DNA of 64,000 bases from Nematopogon swammerdamellus (GCA_946902875.1 OX336338.1:10903971-10967970), one strand, 5' to 3'. Shown: positions 20,794 to 32,816, counted from the first letter of the stretch. Notes: generated from the sequence alone by a model not told the origin. A program made the numbers and translations.

Positions 20794-22239
20794 GCTTGTT
20801 TAACGACGCCCGCTACACCGCGGTTACGTACACGCTAAAACACTTTTCAAGGACATACTAATTACAAAACAATGATAAAAGTATCTATACGAGCTTGTAT
20901 TTATACAATCATTAAAATATTTTAATTGTCACTAAACGAGCAAATTTCTCTACCTTGCCGCACTTAGTTATCTTTATGACTTGTTTATCTTTCTAATTAT
21001 ACATGTATTGTAAACTTTATTTTTGTCTACGTATTAGGTAAATAAATAATGTAAATTAAGCGTGCATGATTTATTTATTCATATACATACTATACGAGTA
21101 CGTATTACTCATTATTCGTAAATAAAGGTAGGTACATTAAAGTCGCCATGAACTTTACTTTAAGAACCTGTTATTGCTAACAACTTCTTTAGAATTTGTC
21201 CTAATATGACTTATCCGTTTGCGATCGAATGACATGTTTAAAACTGATTTGAATTCTGCGGGAGTAAATGTTTTCGTTACCGCCACGTTCAGGCAGATGT
21301 TTAGCTTTCGACGTAGTAGGTACGCCCAAAATGTAGGAATATTTGGCGTCCCGCAAGGTGTACGGACGCACTCAATTGATTGCCCCTGAAAAATGGGACA
21401 TCCAAGGAAAATAAGGACTGATGTCCTAAATAGGTATCCCACCTGGCAATCTAAAGTTCATCACAACATAAATAAACTAAATATAAAAAAAAAAACAATT
21501 TAAAACTATATTATACATATAGGCACAGAGGACAACAATGTAATATAGGTACATACTTATTATTAATCAGATTTCGTGAACTTTACTGACTAAAATTGTA
21601 AAGCATGTTTTTATTCTAACTTATTTATTTTTTGTGTTCCATACCAACATTTGAAAACTGAACACTTATGGCCTCACTCCGGTGTCTGCCCGTCCATCCG
21701 TCCGTAGCGTCGTCCGTCCGTCTGTCATAATATTTCAGAGCCTAATGGTACAAGCTAGTGACCTGACACTCGGAATAGTTAGGATGTCAAATAGGTTATG
21801 AAAAAATTTAAAGCATTTTACCCCATTGAGTGGGATGTCTAAATGAAAGCTGGTTACCCTTAAAAAATTACGGTATAGTTAGGTATAATATTTGTTTAAA
21901 TTGTTTAAGAAAAAAAAATCCTTGTTTGATCCCACGTACGTACCTACGTGCTCTTAATTACTTACTTACTACTTAATACCTACTTATCATAACATCAACA
22001 TTGACGAAAATGTTTAAAGGCAACATTGTAAAGTTTAGGTAGGTACTATTTCGAAGAAATGGAAGTCTCTAACAAGATGTTACTGAGCTTTTAAGTTTCG
22101 GGAAAACTTTTGCTTATTAGGTGAAAATTTTTGTTTCCTATAGAGGCTTTTAGAATCTTTAGATCTTTATTCGTTTGTGCTATGCATCGAACCCTCTTTA
22201 CGCGAGCTCGACTCGAACTTGACCACTTTTTTATTTATG
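20794..22239. other. presumed intron 1, no gene seen
   Basis: AT-rich with a GTCCATCCGTCCGTAGCGTC microsatellite-like tract at about 21690-21725. No recognisable exon on either strand. Confidence 0.4.
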
Positions 22240-22345
22240 TTACTCCGGGATATACACTACCGCTATACGAAGTTTCGTCAAAATCCGTCTAGCCGTTCAG
22301 GCGTGAAAGAGGAACAAAAAAAAACAAACAAACAAACATATCCTC
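22240..22345 (+). repeat. SINE-like fragment
   Basis: TACTCCGGGATATACACTAC, CGCTATACGAAGTTTCGTCA and AACAAACAAACAAAC resemble the unique part of the Helitron-like elements (17350-17770 and 35350-35450), so this may be a short piece of that family or of a relative. Confidence 0.45.
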
Positions 22346-23159
22346 TCGCATGAGATGAGATGAGATGCTATGTACTTGTCATTATATACATAGGTACACT
22401 GTGGATTATCCTGTGGGTATATTCACGTAACATGCGGAGACGAAATTATATTAATATGTTCCTTCATACATGTTATGTCGCAGTAGAGAATAAGTCTTCG
22501 CCGCTCAAGAGCACCTAGCTAAACAGCTACAAGGTAATCGTACCGTATCTCAAAAGTACCCGGGCACATGTGTCGTACCCATCCGTACCGTACGTTGTGG
22601 TGAAACTCATAATCCACCCTGAGCGATGCCTGGCGCGGTAAAAATATTCAGGAGACGTGAAGCATTTTCACAATTTCATACGAGCTGGGTGGTACCAGCG
22701 AAAGATAACACGTGCTCAAATATTAATACGTCAACCTCTAATCCAGTCAACTGCTTACAACAACTCCTCCACGCCGCCGCCGCGCAAGGACGAGCACGTC
22801 CACGCGCGTTACAACTTACACTCCAACAAAACCAATTGCGCGTTTATACATATATCTGTTGGACATGTTTCATTTTAATTATAAGACGAAGCGAAGAGTA
22901 ATGATATGATACACTTACAAAATGTTAATCACATTTTAATAAAAACATTACACAGTTACATAATAACATACAATGAATCAATTTCGTTTGTATCTTGCAC
23001 AAAACCAATGGCAGGCTATTTGCGGGAGAGCGACGACGCGACGACACGGCGTGAAAATATTTTGCTATATCCGCACCAGTTTTTTGCCTCAGAAATGCAT
23101 CGAACTCATAAAAACTGCTCTGATGTGTTTTAGAGAAATTATCCCTAATTAGGTTTATT
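22346..23159. other. unassigned stretch
   Basis: An open frame at 22626-22901 (91 codons) has no recognisable product. A CGCCGCCGCCGCGC tract lies at about 22780. Nothing else seen. Confidence 0.35.
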
Positions 23160-23345
23160 TTTAGGGTTCCGTACCTCGAAACAGGAAAAAAAACGGAGCC
23201 CTTATAGGATCATTTCGTTGTCCGTTTGTCTGTTTGCTTGTCTGTCTGTCAAGACCGTGTTTCTCAGGAACGGATCAAGATATAAAATTGAAATTAATGT
23301 GAAATAAGTACTAAGGTCTACGATCTCTGAGGTGTAGAAAATGCT
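23160..23345 (+). repeat. interspersed repeat fragment
   Basis: TTTTTAGGGTTCCGTACCTC, AAACGGAGCCCTTATAGGAT and a TGTCTGTCTGTC tract form a unit very common in lepidopteran genomes. Related GGTTCCGTA words recur in the minisatellite at 31610. Confidence 0.55.
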
Positions 23346-23589
23346 TCTAAATCAACGCAATCAAAAAATACGGCCAAGTATGTCAGATATGATACGCCAG
23401 TAATGAAATTTGACAAGAAGCAATGTATCACAGAACAAGTAAAGGAATAATCCGTAAATTGTAAATTCAGCGTTATGATATGACATATTTAATTTCTTTT
23501 CATATTTCAACTGCAAGAATGTCTCACAGTCAAACCATTGCTGTAGTTTTTATTTAGGCGTTTCGTGATTTTCCAAAACACAACGCCGC

Positions 23590-23594
23590 CGCCG
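23590..23594. repeat. target-site duplication CGCCG, left
   Basis: Five bases before the CACTATG terminus, repeated at 27258-27262. The tract is (CCG)n, as at element A. Confidence 0.7.
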
Positions 23595-25162
23595 CACTAT
23601 GGATCGAGAATCGGCCTCCATAGTATTAGGAGATTTTTTTCGCAAACTTGATTGCTTTTGAAAAACTGTTTTTGTTATATCTAGGGTTACATAAGATAAT
23701 ACCAAATATATAGTTGTAGTGATATCAGTCAAGTAGATATTTTATTAAAAATACTTGAAGTTTTCAGTTGTATGGGACGGAGAATGTTTAGTCGATTTTT
23801 TCAAAAGTCTTTCGAGGTGTCGCAGATCTTTTAATACATCATGAAGTAAACCACGAGTGTAATAAGACCACATAAAAACTGTAACCCAATTCGACCCGGT
23901 ATAGAAAATATCTAAGTCCGAATTTATAAATTTTCGTCTATTTTCTTTATACATTATTTATGGTTTAACTTTACAATTAATTACATTTTCTTGTGTTTTG
24001 TGATTGCCAAGTGTGTAAGTTATACTAATTTGTACATTATGTAACAACTGTACCTACCACTGTGGTCGAAAATACCCTCCAATATTTGTAGCGTTTTAGA
24101 TGTTTATTTGGTATTCATAATTGATTTGAGGACACATTAAATAAATAAATATGTGAAGACGCGTAGCTTGACAGTACGTATGCATGTTAGGTTCAAATAT
24201 ATAAAGTATATATATATTTTTTTTATATTTTAAAATTTGCAATGTATGGGACGGAGAACAATATATTTATTTTGCCGGACTAAAAAGATGTGTCAAACTC
24301 TTATTAGCAAGGTTGTGTAGCACAACATAAAAATAAACACACTCAGTAAAAAAAATTTCAGAAAGGTGCAGCCTTCCAAGTATCAACAGGTCAAAGTATA
24401 GCATTTTTTACCTTTTTTCTTTAACAGTAATTTTTGGTTATATTATGATTGTACAATTATTAAGCAGGCATGAAAATATGTGAGGCATATAATTCTATAT
24501 CAGATATGTACACACCATTCCGATTAACAGTGTAAAAAATAGCAATATTTTTATTTAATAAAACTGAAAACATTATAGTACATTATTCGAAACTGTTAAG
24601 AACTAACAAAGTCTTAACAGTAACGTGATGTTGAACGTGACGGAAAAGAGGCTGTACAAAAAAAATCGTGAACAGTTGCACTTTCTTAAGATGTTAAAAA
24701 ATGTTCTATTCAAAATTATTCACCAATATAAATACAAGGTTGAATAAAAATAGAACAAATTAATAAACCGAACTTATAAATAAAAGATTCACCAAAATTT
24801 ATTTTATAAAAAAATTGTTTTATATAAAATTCGAGCCGGTATAGAAAATATGTATGTCTGAATTTGTAGATTTTTGTTTTCTTTCCTTTAAATATAATTT
24901 ACAGTCTTAGAATAGAACATACATACAAGGCTTTGTAGCTCATTCATTATGACGACGCATTAGATACTAATTATCATTCGGTAAGACGAAAACATTCCCA
25001 CATCCCTGTTTGTGAAACCCCACTATATTTGTAAAAACCGGTAATTAGTGTCTTTTGGTCGCGAATTTCAGTTTATTATCTGTTCAACGCGCGTAAGTGA
25101 CGGATCTCTCCTTTCGACACGAGTTATCGCTGTTTTCAAATACTTTCCTTCCTGCATTATTA
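23595..25162 (+). repeat. left inverted arm of element B
   Basis: Pairs with 25752-27257. Frames inside it (for example minus 23954-23745) recur in the other arm (plus 26898-27107) and are best read as repeat by-products. The inner end is TTCCTTCCTGCATTATTA. Confidence 0.88.
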
Positions 25163-25704
25163 CCAACCTCATCTGAATTTTCCAGAAGAGACTTAAGCAC
25201 CTCAGCAACATCATGTCTTTCCGTATTAATACCTTTACTCACCGCAACGAATGCGAGCTCGTCGATGTCATTTTCCGGACACAGATGTGCGGTTCTGCGC
25301 CTTTTTTGCTGGTAGTGAAGTTCGTGGAATTGTTTTCGAGGACTGAACTCTGGTTTAGGAGATGTTGAAGCTTCTGAATGCTGTTTCGCTGGTGATTGCG
25401 GCACGAATGGTTCCGCTTCCTCATGTCTTGGTTCTTGAGGTATGTTTTGAACATATTCGGGCCACTTTATGTCTGACGTCAACCATGTTTCAAATTTGCA
25501 TTTGAAGAAACTGAACGAATAATTTGTACTTTTCCACTTTTTATACATATTAGACAACTAGGTTTTACAAAAACATTTGAATTGATCACGGTTTTCATCA
25601 GATATATGAACGGAAAACTTGTCAAATAGTATGTTTGGGTCGGAGAAGCCTTGCTCGTTTTTTAAGAAAACAAAAAGGTTCAGATTTGATTTAAACTCTT
25701 TCAT
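25084..25704 (-). pseudogene. transposase N-terminal-like fragment of element B
   Basis: Minus-strand frame from ATG at 25704. The first 48 codons read MKEFKSNLNLFVF, then DKFSVHISDENRDQFKCFCK T, and meet a TAG at 25560-25558. The frame then stays open for 157 codons to 25084: NMYKKWKSTNYSFSFFKCKF ETWL, a Ser/Pro-rich linker, FHELHYQQKRRRTAHL, and a helical segment DELAFVAVSKGI..ERHDVAEVLKSLLE. The first part matches the frames in element A. The basic block plus helix would fit a transposase N-terminal half, and there is no DDE catalytic core. Its 3' part enters the left arm. Function is inferred from context only. Confidence 0.5.
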
Positions 25705-25751
25705 TTTGTAAAATGTTAGAGTTCGAACCGAAAATGTACCTTGTTTTCAAG

Positions 25752-27257
25752 TAATAATGCAGGAAGGAAAGTATTTGAAAACAGCGATAACTCGTTTCGA
25801 AAGGAGAGATCCGACCCTTACGCGCGTTGAACATACTAAACTGAAATTCGCGACCAAAGGACACCACCTGATGTACTAAACCGGTTTTTACCAATATAGT
25901 GGGGTTTCACAAACAGGGATGTGGGAATGTTTTCGTCTTACCGAATGGTAATTAGTATCTAATGCGTCGTCATAATGAATGAGCTGCAAAGCCTTGTATT
26001 TATGTTCTATTCTAAAACTGGAAATTATATTTAAAGGAAAGAAAACAAAAATATACAAATTCGGACTTACATATTTTCTATACCGGCTCAAACTTTATAT
26101 AAAACAATTTTTTTATAAAATTAATTTTGGTGAATAATTTTGAATAGAAATTTCTTTAACATCTTGAGAAAGTGCGTTCACAATTTTTTTTTGTACAACC
26201 CCTTTTCCGTCACGTTCAACATCACGTTACTGTTAAGACTTTGTTAGTTCTTAACAGTTTCGAATAATGTGCTATAATGTTTTCAGTTTTATTAAATAAA
26301 AAAATATTGCAATTTTTTTACACTGTTAATCGGAATGGTGTGTACATATCTGATATAGAATTATATGCCTCACATACTTGCATACCTGCTTAATAATTGT
26401 ACAATCATAATGTAACAAAAAATTACTGTTAAAGAAAAAAGGTAAAAAATGCTATACTTTGACCTGTCGATACTCGGAAGGCTGCACCTTTCTAAATTTT
26501 TTTTTACTGAGTGTGTTTATTTTTATGTTGTGCTACACAACCTTGCTAATAAGAGTTTGACACATCTTTGTAGTCCGGCAAAATAAATATAATGTTCTCC
26601 GTCCCATACATTGCAAATTTTAAAATATAAAAATATACATATATACTTTATATATTTGAACCTAACATACATACGTACTGTCAAGCTACGCGTCTTCACA
26701 TATTTGTTTATTTAATATGTCCTCAAATCAATTATGAATAACAAATAAACATTTAAAACGCTACAAATATTGGAGGGTATTTTCGACCACAGTGGTAGGT
26801 ATAGTTGTTACATAATGTACCAATTAGTATAACTTACACACTTGGCAATCACAAAACATAAGAAAATGTAATTAACTGTAAAGTTAAACCATAAATAATG
26901 TATAAAGAAAATAGACGAAAATTTATAAATTCGGACTTAGATATTTTCTATACCGGGTCGAATTGGGTTACAGTTTTTATGTGGTCTTATTACACTCGTG
27001 GTCTACTTCATGATGTATTAAAAGATCTGCGACACCTCGAAAGACTTTTGAAAAAATCGACTAAACTTTCTCCGTCCCATACAACTGAAAACTTCAAGTA
27101 TTTTTAATAAAATATCTACTTGACTGATATCACTACAACTATATATTTGGTATTATCTTATGTAACCCTAAATATAACAAAAACAGTTTTAAAAAAAAAA
27201 TCAAGTTTACGAAAAAAATCTCCTAATACTATGGAGGCCGTTTCTCGATCCATAGTG
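25752..27257 (-). repeat. right inverted arm of element B
   Basis: Reverse complement of 23595-25162 with small indels, starting TAATAATGCAGGAAGGAAAG. Unlike element A, no long tandem array is visible. Confidence 0.88.
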
Positions 27258-27262
27258 CGCCG
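27258..27262. repeat. target-site duplication CGCCG, right
   Basis: Second copy of 23590-23594. Confidence 0.7.
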
Positions 27263-27701
27263 CCGCCCGCCGCCGGCAATTCCAACCCAACACATCTCCC
27301 ATGGACTTTCTCGGCCCAGTGTCTACTCGGCAACGGTCGCTTTTGTAGACGGCGCGAATGCAGAACAAGAACGTTCCGAGACTGGCGTGTATTTATGTGG
27401 GCGAAATTGTCGCGAGATGCGTACCGTCGCCTTCGCGCCAAAACTTTGCCCGCGGGAAAGATTGACAATTATTATTAAAGAAAATTGCAGCGCAGAAAGA
27501 TAAATTATTCAAGAAGTTACCGAGCTGAAATCTACGAAGCGGATGAGGAATGCAGTAATGCATTTTGGGGAAAAGCATGCAAAGCAGCATTGCTTGCTTT
27601 ACACATATCTACTATGCACATATGGAGCCCTTCCGATCCTTCATGCAACGCACATACCAACGGGACCGGACCAGAACGTACCTGACCGGGACGATAATTT
27701 C
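27263..27701. other. unassigned stretch
   Basis: GC-rich next to the transposon, then mixed. GGGACCGGACCAGAACG near 27660 resembles internal wording of the adjoining MITE. No gene recognised. Confidence 0.35.
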
Positions 27702-27960
27702 GGGCGGCAATATACATGCCGTTCTCACCCGGTCCGGTCGGGTTCGGTAAGAAAAGAATAAAACGGGCGCATCATCTCACCATACACCCGTTTGCATCCG
27801 TTTGTTTCTGGCTAGAACGGATCGACGGCGACACGCACACGGGTATATAGCTTGCTTAACGGAACAGAACGGGTGAAAACGGGTGTGTATATGAATGAGG
27901 CGATTTTCATTCTTTTCTTACGGGCCGGTCCGTGTCAAAACGGCATGTATATGGCCGCCC
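27702..27960. mobile_element. 259-bp MITE
   Basis: The ends GGGCGGCAATATACATGCCG TT (27702-27723) and the reverse complement of 27939-27960 (GGGCGGCCATATACATGCCG TT) differ at one of 22 bases. Similarity continues inward (CGGTCCGG, GGTAAGAAAAGAAT) to about 70 bp. The centre holds ACGGGTGAAAACGGGTG-type words. No convincing target-site duplication, so the superfamily is unknown. Confidence 0.75.
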
Positions 27961-28194
27961 TTAATCGTGCGCTTAGGTCGCTATGTGACGTCAAACTTGT
28001 TGACCATAAATTTAGACGGTCTTTAGGATGCATGCATGAAGGCAAACATGTTTAAAATGGTAGACGTTGACCCAGATTTCTTGAAATCTTTAGTATAGAC
28101 GCCCCGCTTTTTGGGATACAAGATTGTGTTTGAAAAGCATTTGTGAACTCATAATAGGTACCTATATCCTTACCTCCTTACCTTTAATAAAATC

Positions 28195-28388
28195 CAACGT
28201 CTGCTTTCTGTCTGTCTGTCTGTCTGTCCGCTTATAACTCGAGAACCACTGAACCGATTTTAATAGAAAAAAATCTACGGATAGTTTGTTCCTTCCCATC
28301 AACTATAGGCTACTTACTATCACGCTAAATGGCTTATGAGGTTAGCAGAGAAGTCAAATATGAGAGCGGGAGCCACGGGCACAGCTAG
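28195..28388 (+). repeat. SINE- or Helitron-like unit
   Basis: TGTCTGTCTGTCTGTC, CTCGAGAACCACTGAACCGA and a 3' end GCCACGGGCACAGCTAG|T. The CTAG|T end after a GC-rich word resembles the Helitron-like termini. Confidence 0.45.
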
Positions 28389-30629
28389 TGTATGATAATG
28401 ATAAATGATAATTCTCAGATAGGTAACATGTTTGATTGTTTTTCTGTAGGCATATAAGGAGATAACATGCTTGATAGTGATAGCTCTTCAAATTAATGAT
28501 ATTAGACTCCTTCTAAATAAAAAAAAAAATTAATAATTAAAATAGTTTTTTCATCTATTTTTATGCTTCGAGAAAAGTAGCCACGGTTCTTAATCTTAAT
28601 AAGTGGATGAATCTTCGGTTTATTTTTTTTCATATACTGTCTTCTTAATAATAATAAAAGAGCAATATGCTTATTGTCGCAACGCAACGCAAATTTTAGC
28701 GTGCGCTGGCCCTTAGAAGTTCGAAGTGCCATTTGTCTAAGTGTTGCGAGAGAAGTGTACAGTTGGTGCAATATTATCACGAGCTCATTTGATATTTGAA
28801 ACTTCTTCCTCTCGTTCAGCGGGGTTTATGTTCTGCCGATGACGTAGAGAAAAAAAAATGCCCGAATGGAGGTCAATAAAGTGGTACATATATTACAGTG
28901 GTACACTACCTATTGTGGTACCTACATATTGGATAAATAATGATTAAAATATTAATTATGTAGGTACCGGTAAAACGATAAAATTCGCTCGCTTTGGAGA
29001 TATACTCGTAAAAGTCTCTACGACGTACGTGGCCGACGACGACGAAGACGCCGGCGGCGGCGACGCGACATGTGGCGGTACTGGCGGCGGCGCGGTCGTC
29101 ATGCCCGTTCTCAGATAAACTCTTTATTTATACATTTAGTTCAAATACCTACTTTGGGGTTGATATCATTTTATGTAGGTGCTATCTACATACAAGACTT
29201 TTAATTGAACCATTTACAGAAGATACTAAAAATTCGACCACGAAAGTGGTTTTAGAAAATCCGCTTGCGGAGTTCGGAAGAAATGAATATTCCGCAGCAT
29301 TCAGCATGCAGAAAGCATGCTGTTCTTGGAATGTGTTCAAAGTTTTGCTGGACACAGGCCTGCAGAGCAGGTCTTCCTTCGAATTTCTTTCTGAGAACAC
29401 TTGCACCGACTATGTAGATTAGGTACGTGTACGTGCGTAACATAAACAACCGCAACAGCATTTTGACCTGCTCGGTATAATGTGCAAAGATAACATCACA
29501 ACATGTTGGGCTGGGAGAGCGCGGGGCGGGGCGGAGCGGGCGGCGGAGCGCGGCGCGGCGGCATGACACAACGGTAGAGACAGGAAGCGACCGGCAGCGC
29601 GGCGCGCGGCGCGGCGCGGCACCTGTGAAGATAGGCGGCCGCGGAGGTGCCCATTAGGAAGATATTAACGAAATAGGAAGACTGTCTTCTAGGAAATGTT
29701 TCTACATATACGGTGACTTGTCGTAACATAGAAACTTAACTTAAATTATATTTATAATTGCTTCATAATGTTTTGGATCGTTAAGTAAACGAGTGTTGTG
29801 TGTGCGTCGCTCGGTACATGGCAAACTCCCGCAAACTTTAGTTAGATAATTTTGAAATAATATAACACGGCGAAAAGAAGTCGAGAATGGTAAAAAAAGG
29901 TACATTGTGAAAATTATAAAAACCTAGTGTGAACGTTGTGTGAACGAGGGTTCTGTAGCCATTCCCCTCTTTCACGCAAGGCGCGATTGCGTGCGCGGTT
30001 GTTTCGGACCCGATTATATAGGTATATATAACCGCAATTTCTTACGAGTAAAATTTGTACATCCATGTCCGCATTTGCGGACAGTCCCTGAATTTGGGAT
30101 ACGAGATGTTTATAACCGATATAATTTTTATCGGTCATTCATCGGATCATTCATAACTTCATGCATAAGTTAGTAGCCGTAGAGAGTTAACAGTTGTCGA
30201 CGAGATAGGAGTTCTGACATTGGCCGGTAGTTGTCGTAGGCCACATTAGAATAAAAAAAATTAAGAAGAGATCCTCAGATTCAGGAGACCAGTTCGGGCC
30301 CTCGAATTAATACAAATATAAATAAGGGAGTATGTATCTATGTTTCTATGATTGTATGTAGGTATATTTCTTTTAAGCAGCAATTTTTTTTCGCTAACGT
30401 ATTGTCACTGTTTTCCTTCTTTTTGGTTACTAATTTTTTTTTTATTGTGTGCCATTTTTTTATTCAATAGCCTACTACTCGACCTTTAAAACATACGAGT
30501 ATAGTTACAACTATATATATTCAACTTAGTTTCTGGGCCCCTATTCATTAACGTTGACGATCCCTGAAATGCAATTTTATTACCTCCCGGGAATCTATAA
30601 ACATTGCGAGTTTCAAGAATATAGCTCAA
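28389..30629. other. unassigned, with a GC island at 29520-29625
   Basis: GC-rich runs at 29035-29100 (GACGACGACGAAGACGCCGG) and 29520-29625 (GCGGGGCGGGGCGGAGCGGG) stand out from AT-rich surroundings. A 116-codon frame at 29072-29422 has no recognisable domain. I cannot support a gene. Confidence 0.35.
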
Positions 30630-30830
30630 ACCGTTTAGGAGCTACAGGCTGTCATACATAAACATTCAAACGGGCCGACGACGGACAGACACAAAACCCG
30701 ACTACAAAAAAACGAAGGAAATAACAAGGAAAGTTGATCGAAAATATAGTAGTCGGGTGTGTACAAGGATTCGGATGGACTGCTGCATTTTCGAACTTTC
30801 CTTGTTATTTCGTTTTTCGTAAGACTTTAT
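30630..30830 (+). repeat. interspersed repeat with hairpin
   Basis: AAACCCGACTACAAAAAAAC GAAG, then AAATAACAAGGAAAGTTGAT and, inverted 40 bp later, TTTCCTTGTTATTTCG. Relatives lie at 38700-38840 and around 50805-51245, where a SINE-like unit has split it. Confidence 0.6.
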
Positions 30831-31426
30831 TATTATAAAAATTTATTATATTATTATTATAAAATGAATACGTTATTTTTTCTATTTAAGTATGAGTATC
30901 TATCTACTCATACTCTACTCATAACATATTTTGGGCCGAGAGAATTCGGCCAACGTCCAAGACGATCCTAGTAAACAACGTTATGTGGGTTTTAGTTATC
31001 TATCACACGTAGATACATTAGTCGGCTATAAAGTCCGAGCCCGGCGCCGCGGCCGCGGCGGCGGGGCGGGGGGTGAGGTCGGGCGCGGCGCGGGGCACGG
31101 CTGCCTAAATGAATTAACATCCGATTTCTCGTTACTAGCGTCGTCGCTCACACAAATTATATGTTTTGGCCGACACGACGACGACGACACGACGCTACTC
31201 GATAACCTATTCGGTATTCGTTTAGCTTCTCCAAACCGCCACCGACATACATGACATGCACACGACGAGCACACTGTAGGTACGTGACTCCACAAACGGT
31301 GAGACCTGAAAGTACTTTTTAAAGTACGTATAAGTATGCATCGAGCCATGAACCAGTAACGTTTGACTACCCGCAACAGTTACGGTGGTTCCCTTTCCAT
31401 AGTGAGCGTGCCAAATTAGTCCTGCG
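30831..31426. other. unassigned, GC patch at 31037-31100
   Basis: GGCGCCGCGGCCGCGGCGGC opens a 60-bp GC island. A GACGACGACGACAC tract is at 31175-31190. No recognisable exon. Confidence 0.35.
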
Positions 31427-31609
31427 CCACAAAAAAAAAGCCTCAGGTGCACTCCGGGAGTGCCAGCAGAAGTGAAAACAACACCGTAACATTGCTTAAA
31501 AAAAAAAGTTTAAGTTTTAAGATTATTTATAAAGAAGGTATAAAAAAAATTTAAAATTAAAAAAATAATTAATGAAAAAAAAATAATTACAAAAATTAAT
31601 ATTAAATTT

Positions 31610-31945
31610 AGTAGAACGGACAGACATGCATTTGTTACGGAACCCTACATTCATTTTGCAGAACTTAGTAGAATGGACAGACATAAACGTGTTACGGAAC
31701 CCTACTTTTATTATAAAATAACCGTCAGAGGACCTTGTTTGAAAATTGTAAAATTTAGTAGAACGGACAGACATGCATTTGTTAGGGAACCCTACATTCA
31801 TTTTGAAATAAATGTTAAATTTTGTAGAACGGACAGACATGCATTTGTTACGGAACCCTACATTCATTTTGAAATTAATGTTAAATTTAGTAGAACGGAC
31901 AGACATGCATTTATTAAGGAACCCTACATTCATTTTGCAGAACTT
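31610..31945 (+). repeat. ~63-bp minisatellite, five units
   Basis: Each unit has TTTAGTAGAACGGACAGACA, TGCATTTGTTACGGAACCCT and ACATTCATTTTG. Units start near 31608, 31665, 31758, 31821 and 31883; the second is the most diverged. Protein-like frames through it are by-products. Confidence 0.85.
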
Positions 31946-31965
31946 TGAGATGTCATGTATTGAGC

Positions 31966-32019
31966 GTTGTCATAGCAACTATATATTGTTATCTGACGCG
32001 CGCGCGTTGTCATAGCAAC
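31966..32019. promoter_or_regulatory. two X-box-like palindromes
   Basis: GTTGTCATAGCAAC occurs at 31966-31979 and exactly again at 32006-32019, 40 bp apart. It resembles the RFX X-box (GTTGCCATGGCAAC) with one symmetrical change in each half. Binding is not shown. Confidence 0.35.
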
Positions 32020-32095
32020 GCGCTGGCGCTGACGCGAACATAACATTTTTCCCCCATATAAAAAAGTGCCAAGCGCCACTAAAGAAGTTTTCACT

Positions 32096-32525
32096 TCAAA
32101 AACTGAATCAGCTATCATCAATAACCTATCGACTGGTGCTCTTTGCCGTCGAGTGAGTTTCACTAAACGGCAACGCGCGACGCACACTTTCACAAACACT
32201 CCAAACGATACGCTCGATAGTCTAACCGCGCCGCTAGCTCTCGCCCACTTGCACACAGTGAGTCACTTCCGCATATTCTAACATAACCAAGTCTGTGTTC
32301 TTTCTCTCTCACGATAGCCTTCGGCCACGCGAACCGGTCTTCTCGGTCAATTACGTTTGCGTATATCAAAATAGAACTAACACCGTATTTAGTATCGCGA
32401 TAAAAAGCGGCGGCAGTCCACTAAACATGACTGGACCATTGCACTTCTAAAGCTATTTGCTGTTGAATAAATACATTCAGAAGGCCAACAGGCTAAACGC
32501 ATTTTCCGCCGCATCGCTTTGCCTC
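32096..32525. other. unassigned stretch
   Basis: Contains balanced AT/GC sequence with no recognisable exon. CCTTCGGCCACGCGAACCGG at 32320 is a lone GC-rich word. Confidence 0.35.
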
Positions 32526-32605
32526 GCTTCACGGCGGGGCGGCGGCGGCGGAGGCGCGGGCGGGCGGGCGGCGGCGGCGGAGGCGCGGGCGGGCGGGCGG
32601 GCCGC
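32526..32605. repeat. GC-rich tandem duplication
   Basis: A ~34-bp unit, GGCGGCGGCGGAGGCGCGGG CGGGCGGGC, is repeated twice within a GC island reaching 32640. Confidence 0.8.
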
Positions 32606-32816
32606 AGCAGCGGTGTCCTCCGCCTGCGACGCGGTCGTTGTCATTGTAGGAGGCTGAATCTTTTACATCCACTTATACGGTACATGCTTCCTACATTTAC
32701 TTACCAATACGCCGCCTCGCCGCACCGACACAAACGACACTACCTAAGTATCCGGTGCCAGAAAATAAGTCTATATATATAACGCAAGAGCTTTATGTGG
32801 CGTCATTTCGCCTTTC

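Larger units (their letters stand above)
23595..27257. mobile_element. Transib-like fold-back DNA transposon (element B)
   Basis: A 3663-bp element. Both ends read CACTATGGATCGAGAA inward, and the heptamer fits Transib CACWATG exactly. Arms of about 1.5 kb (23595-25162 and 25752-27257) enclose a 589-bp spacer. It is flanked by CGCCG on both sides. The spacer and inner left arm hold a broken transposase-like N-terminal frame. It shares the CAC...TGGATCGA terminus, duplication, target type and protein fragment with element A, but the arm interiors differ, so A and B are related families rather than copies of one insertion. Confidence 0.75.
31427..32095 (+). mobile_element. interspersed element with GCACTCCGGGAGTGC end
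   Basis: Starts AAAAAAAAAGCC then GTGCACTCCGGGAGTGCC and AGAAGTGAAAACAACACCGT, and ends AAAAAAGTGCCAAGCGCCAC TAAAGAAG. The same two ends, reversed, bound 44525-45015. The interior here is a minisatellite plus a GTTGTCATAGCAAC pair, while the other copy holds a tRNA-like segment. The class is unknown. Confidence 0.5.

Noticed and set aside
23745..23954. 69-codon frame (mirrored at 26898-27107)
   Set aside because: The two copies exist because the arms are inverted repeats; no known domain and no transcript evidence.
29072..29422. 116-codon frame
   Set aside because: No motif and no splice context; possible chance frame downstream of a GC island.
31523..31933. 136-codon frame with a repeating peptide
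   Set aside because: Read-through of the ~63-bp minisatellite.
32056..32066. CATATAAAAAAG as a TATA box after the X-box pair
   Set aside because: Lies in the conserved end of a dispersed element and no exon follows.
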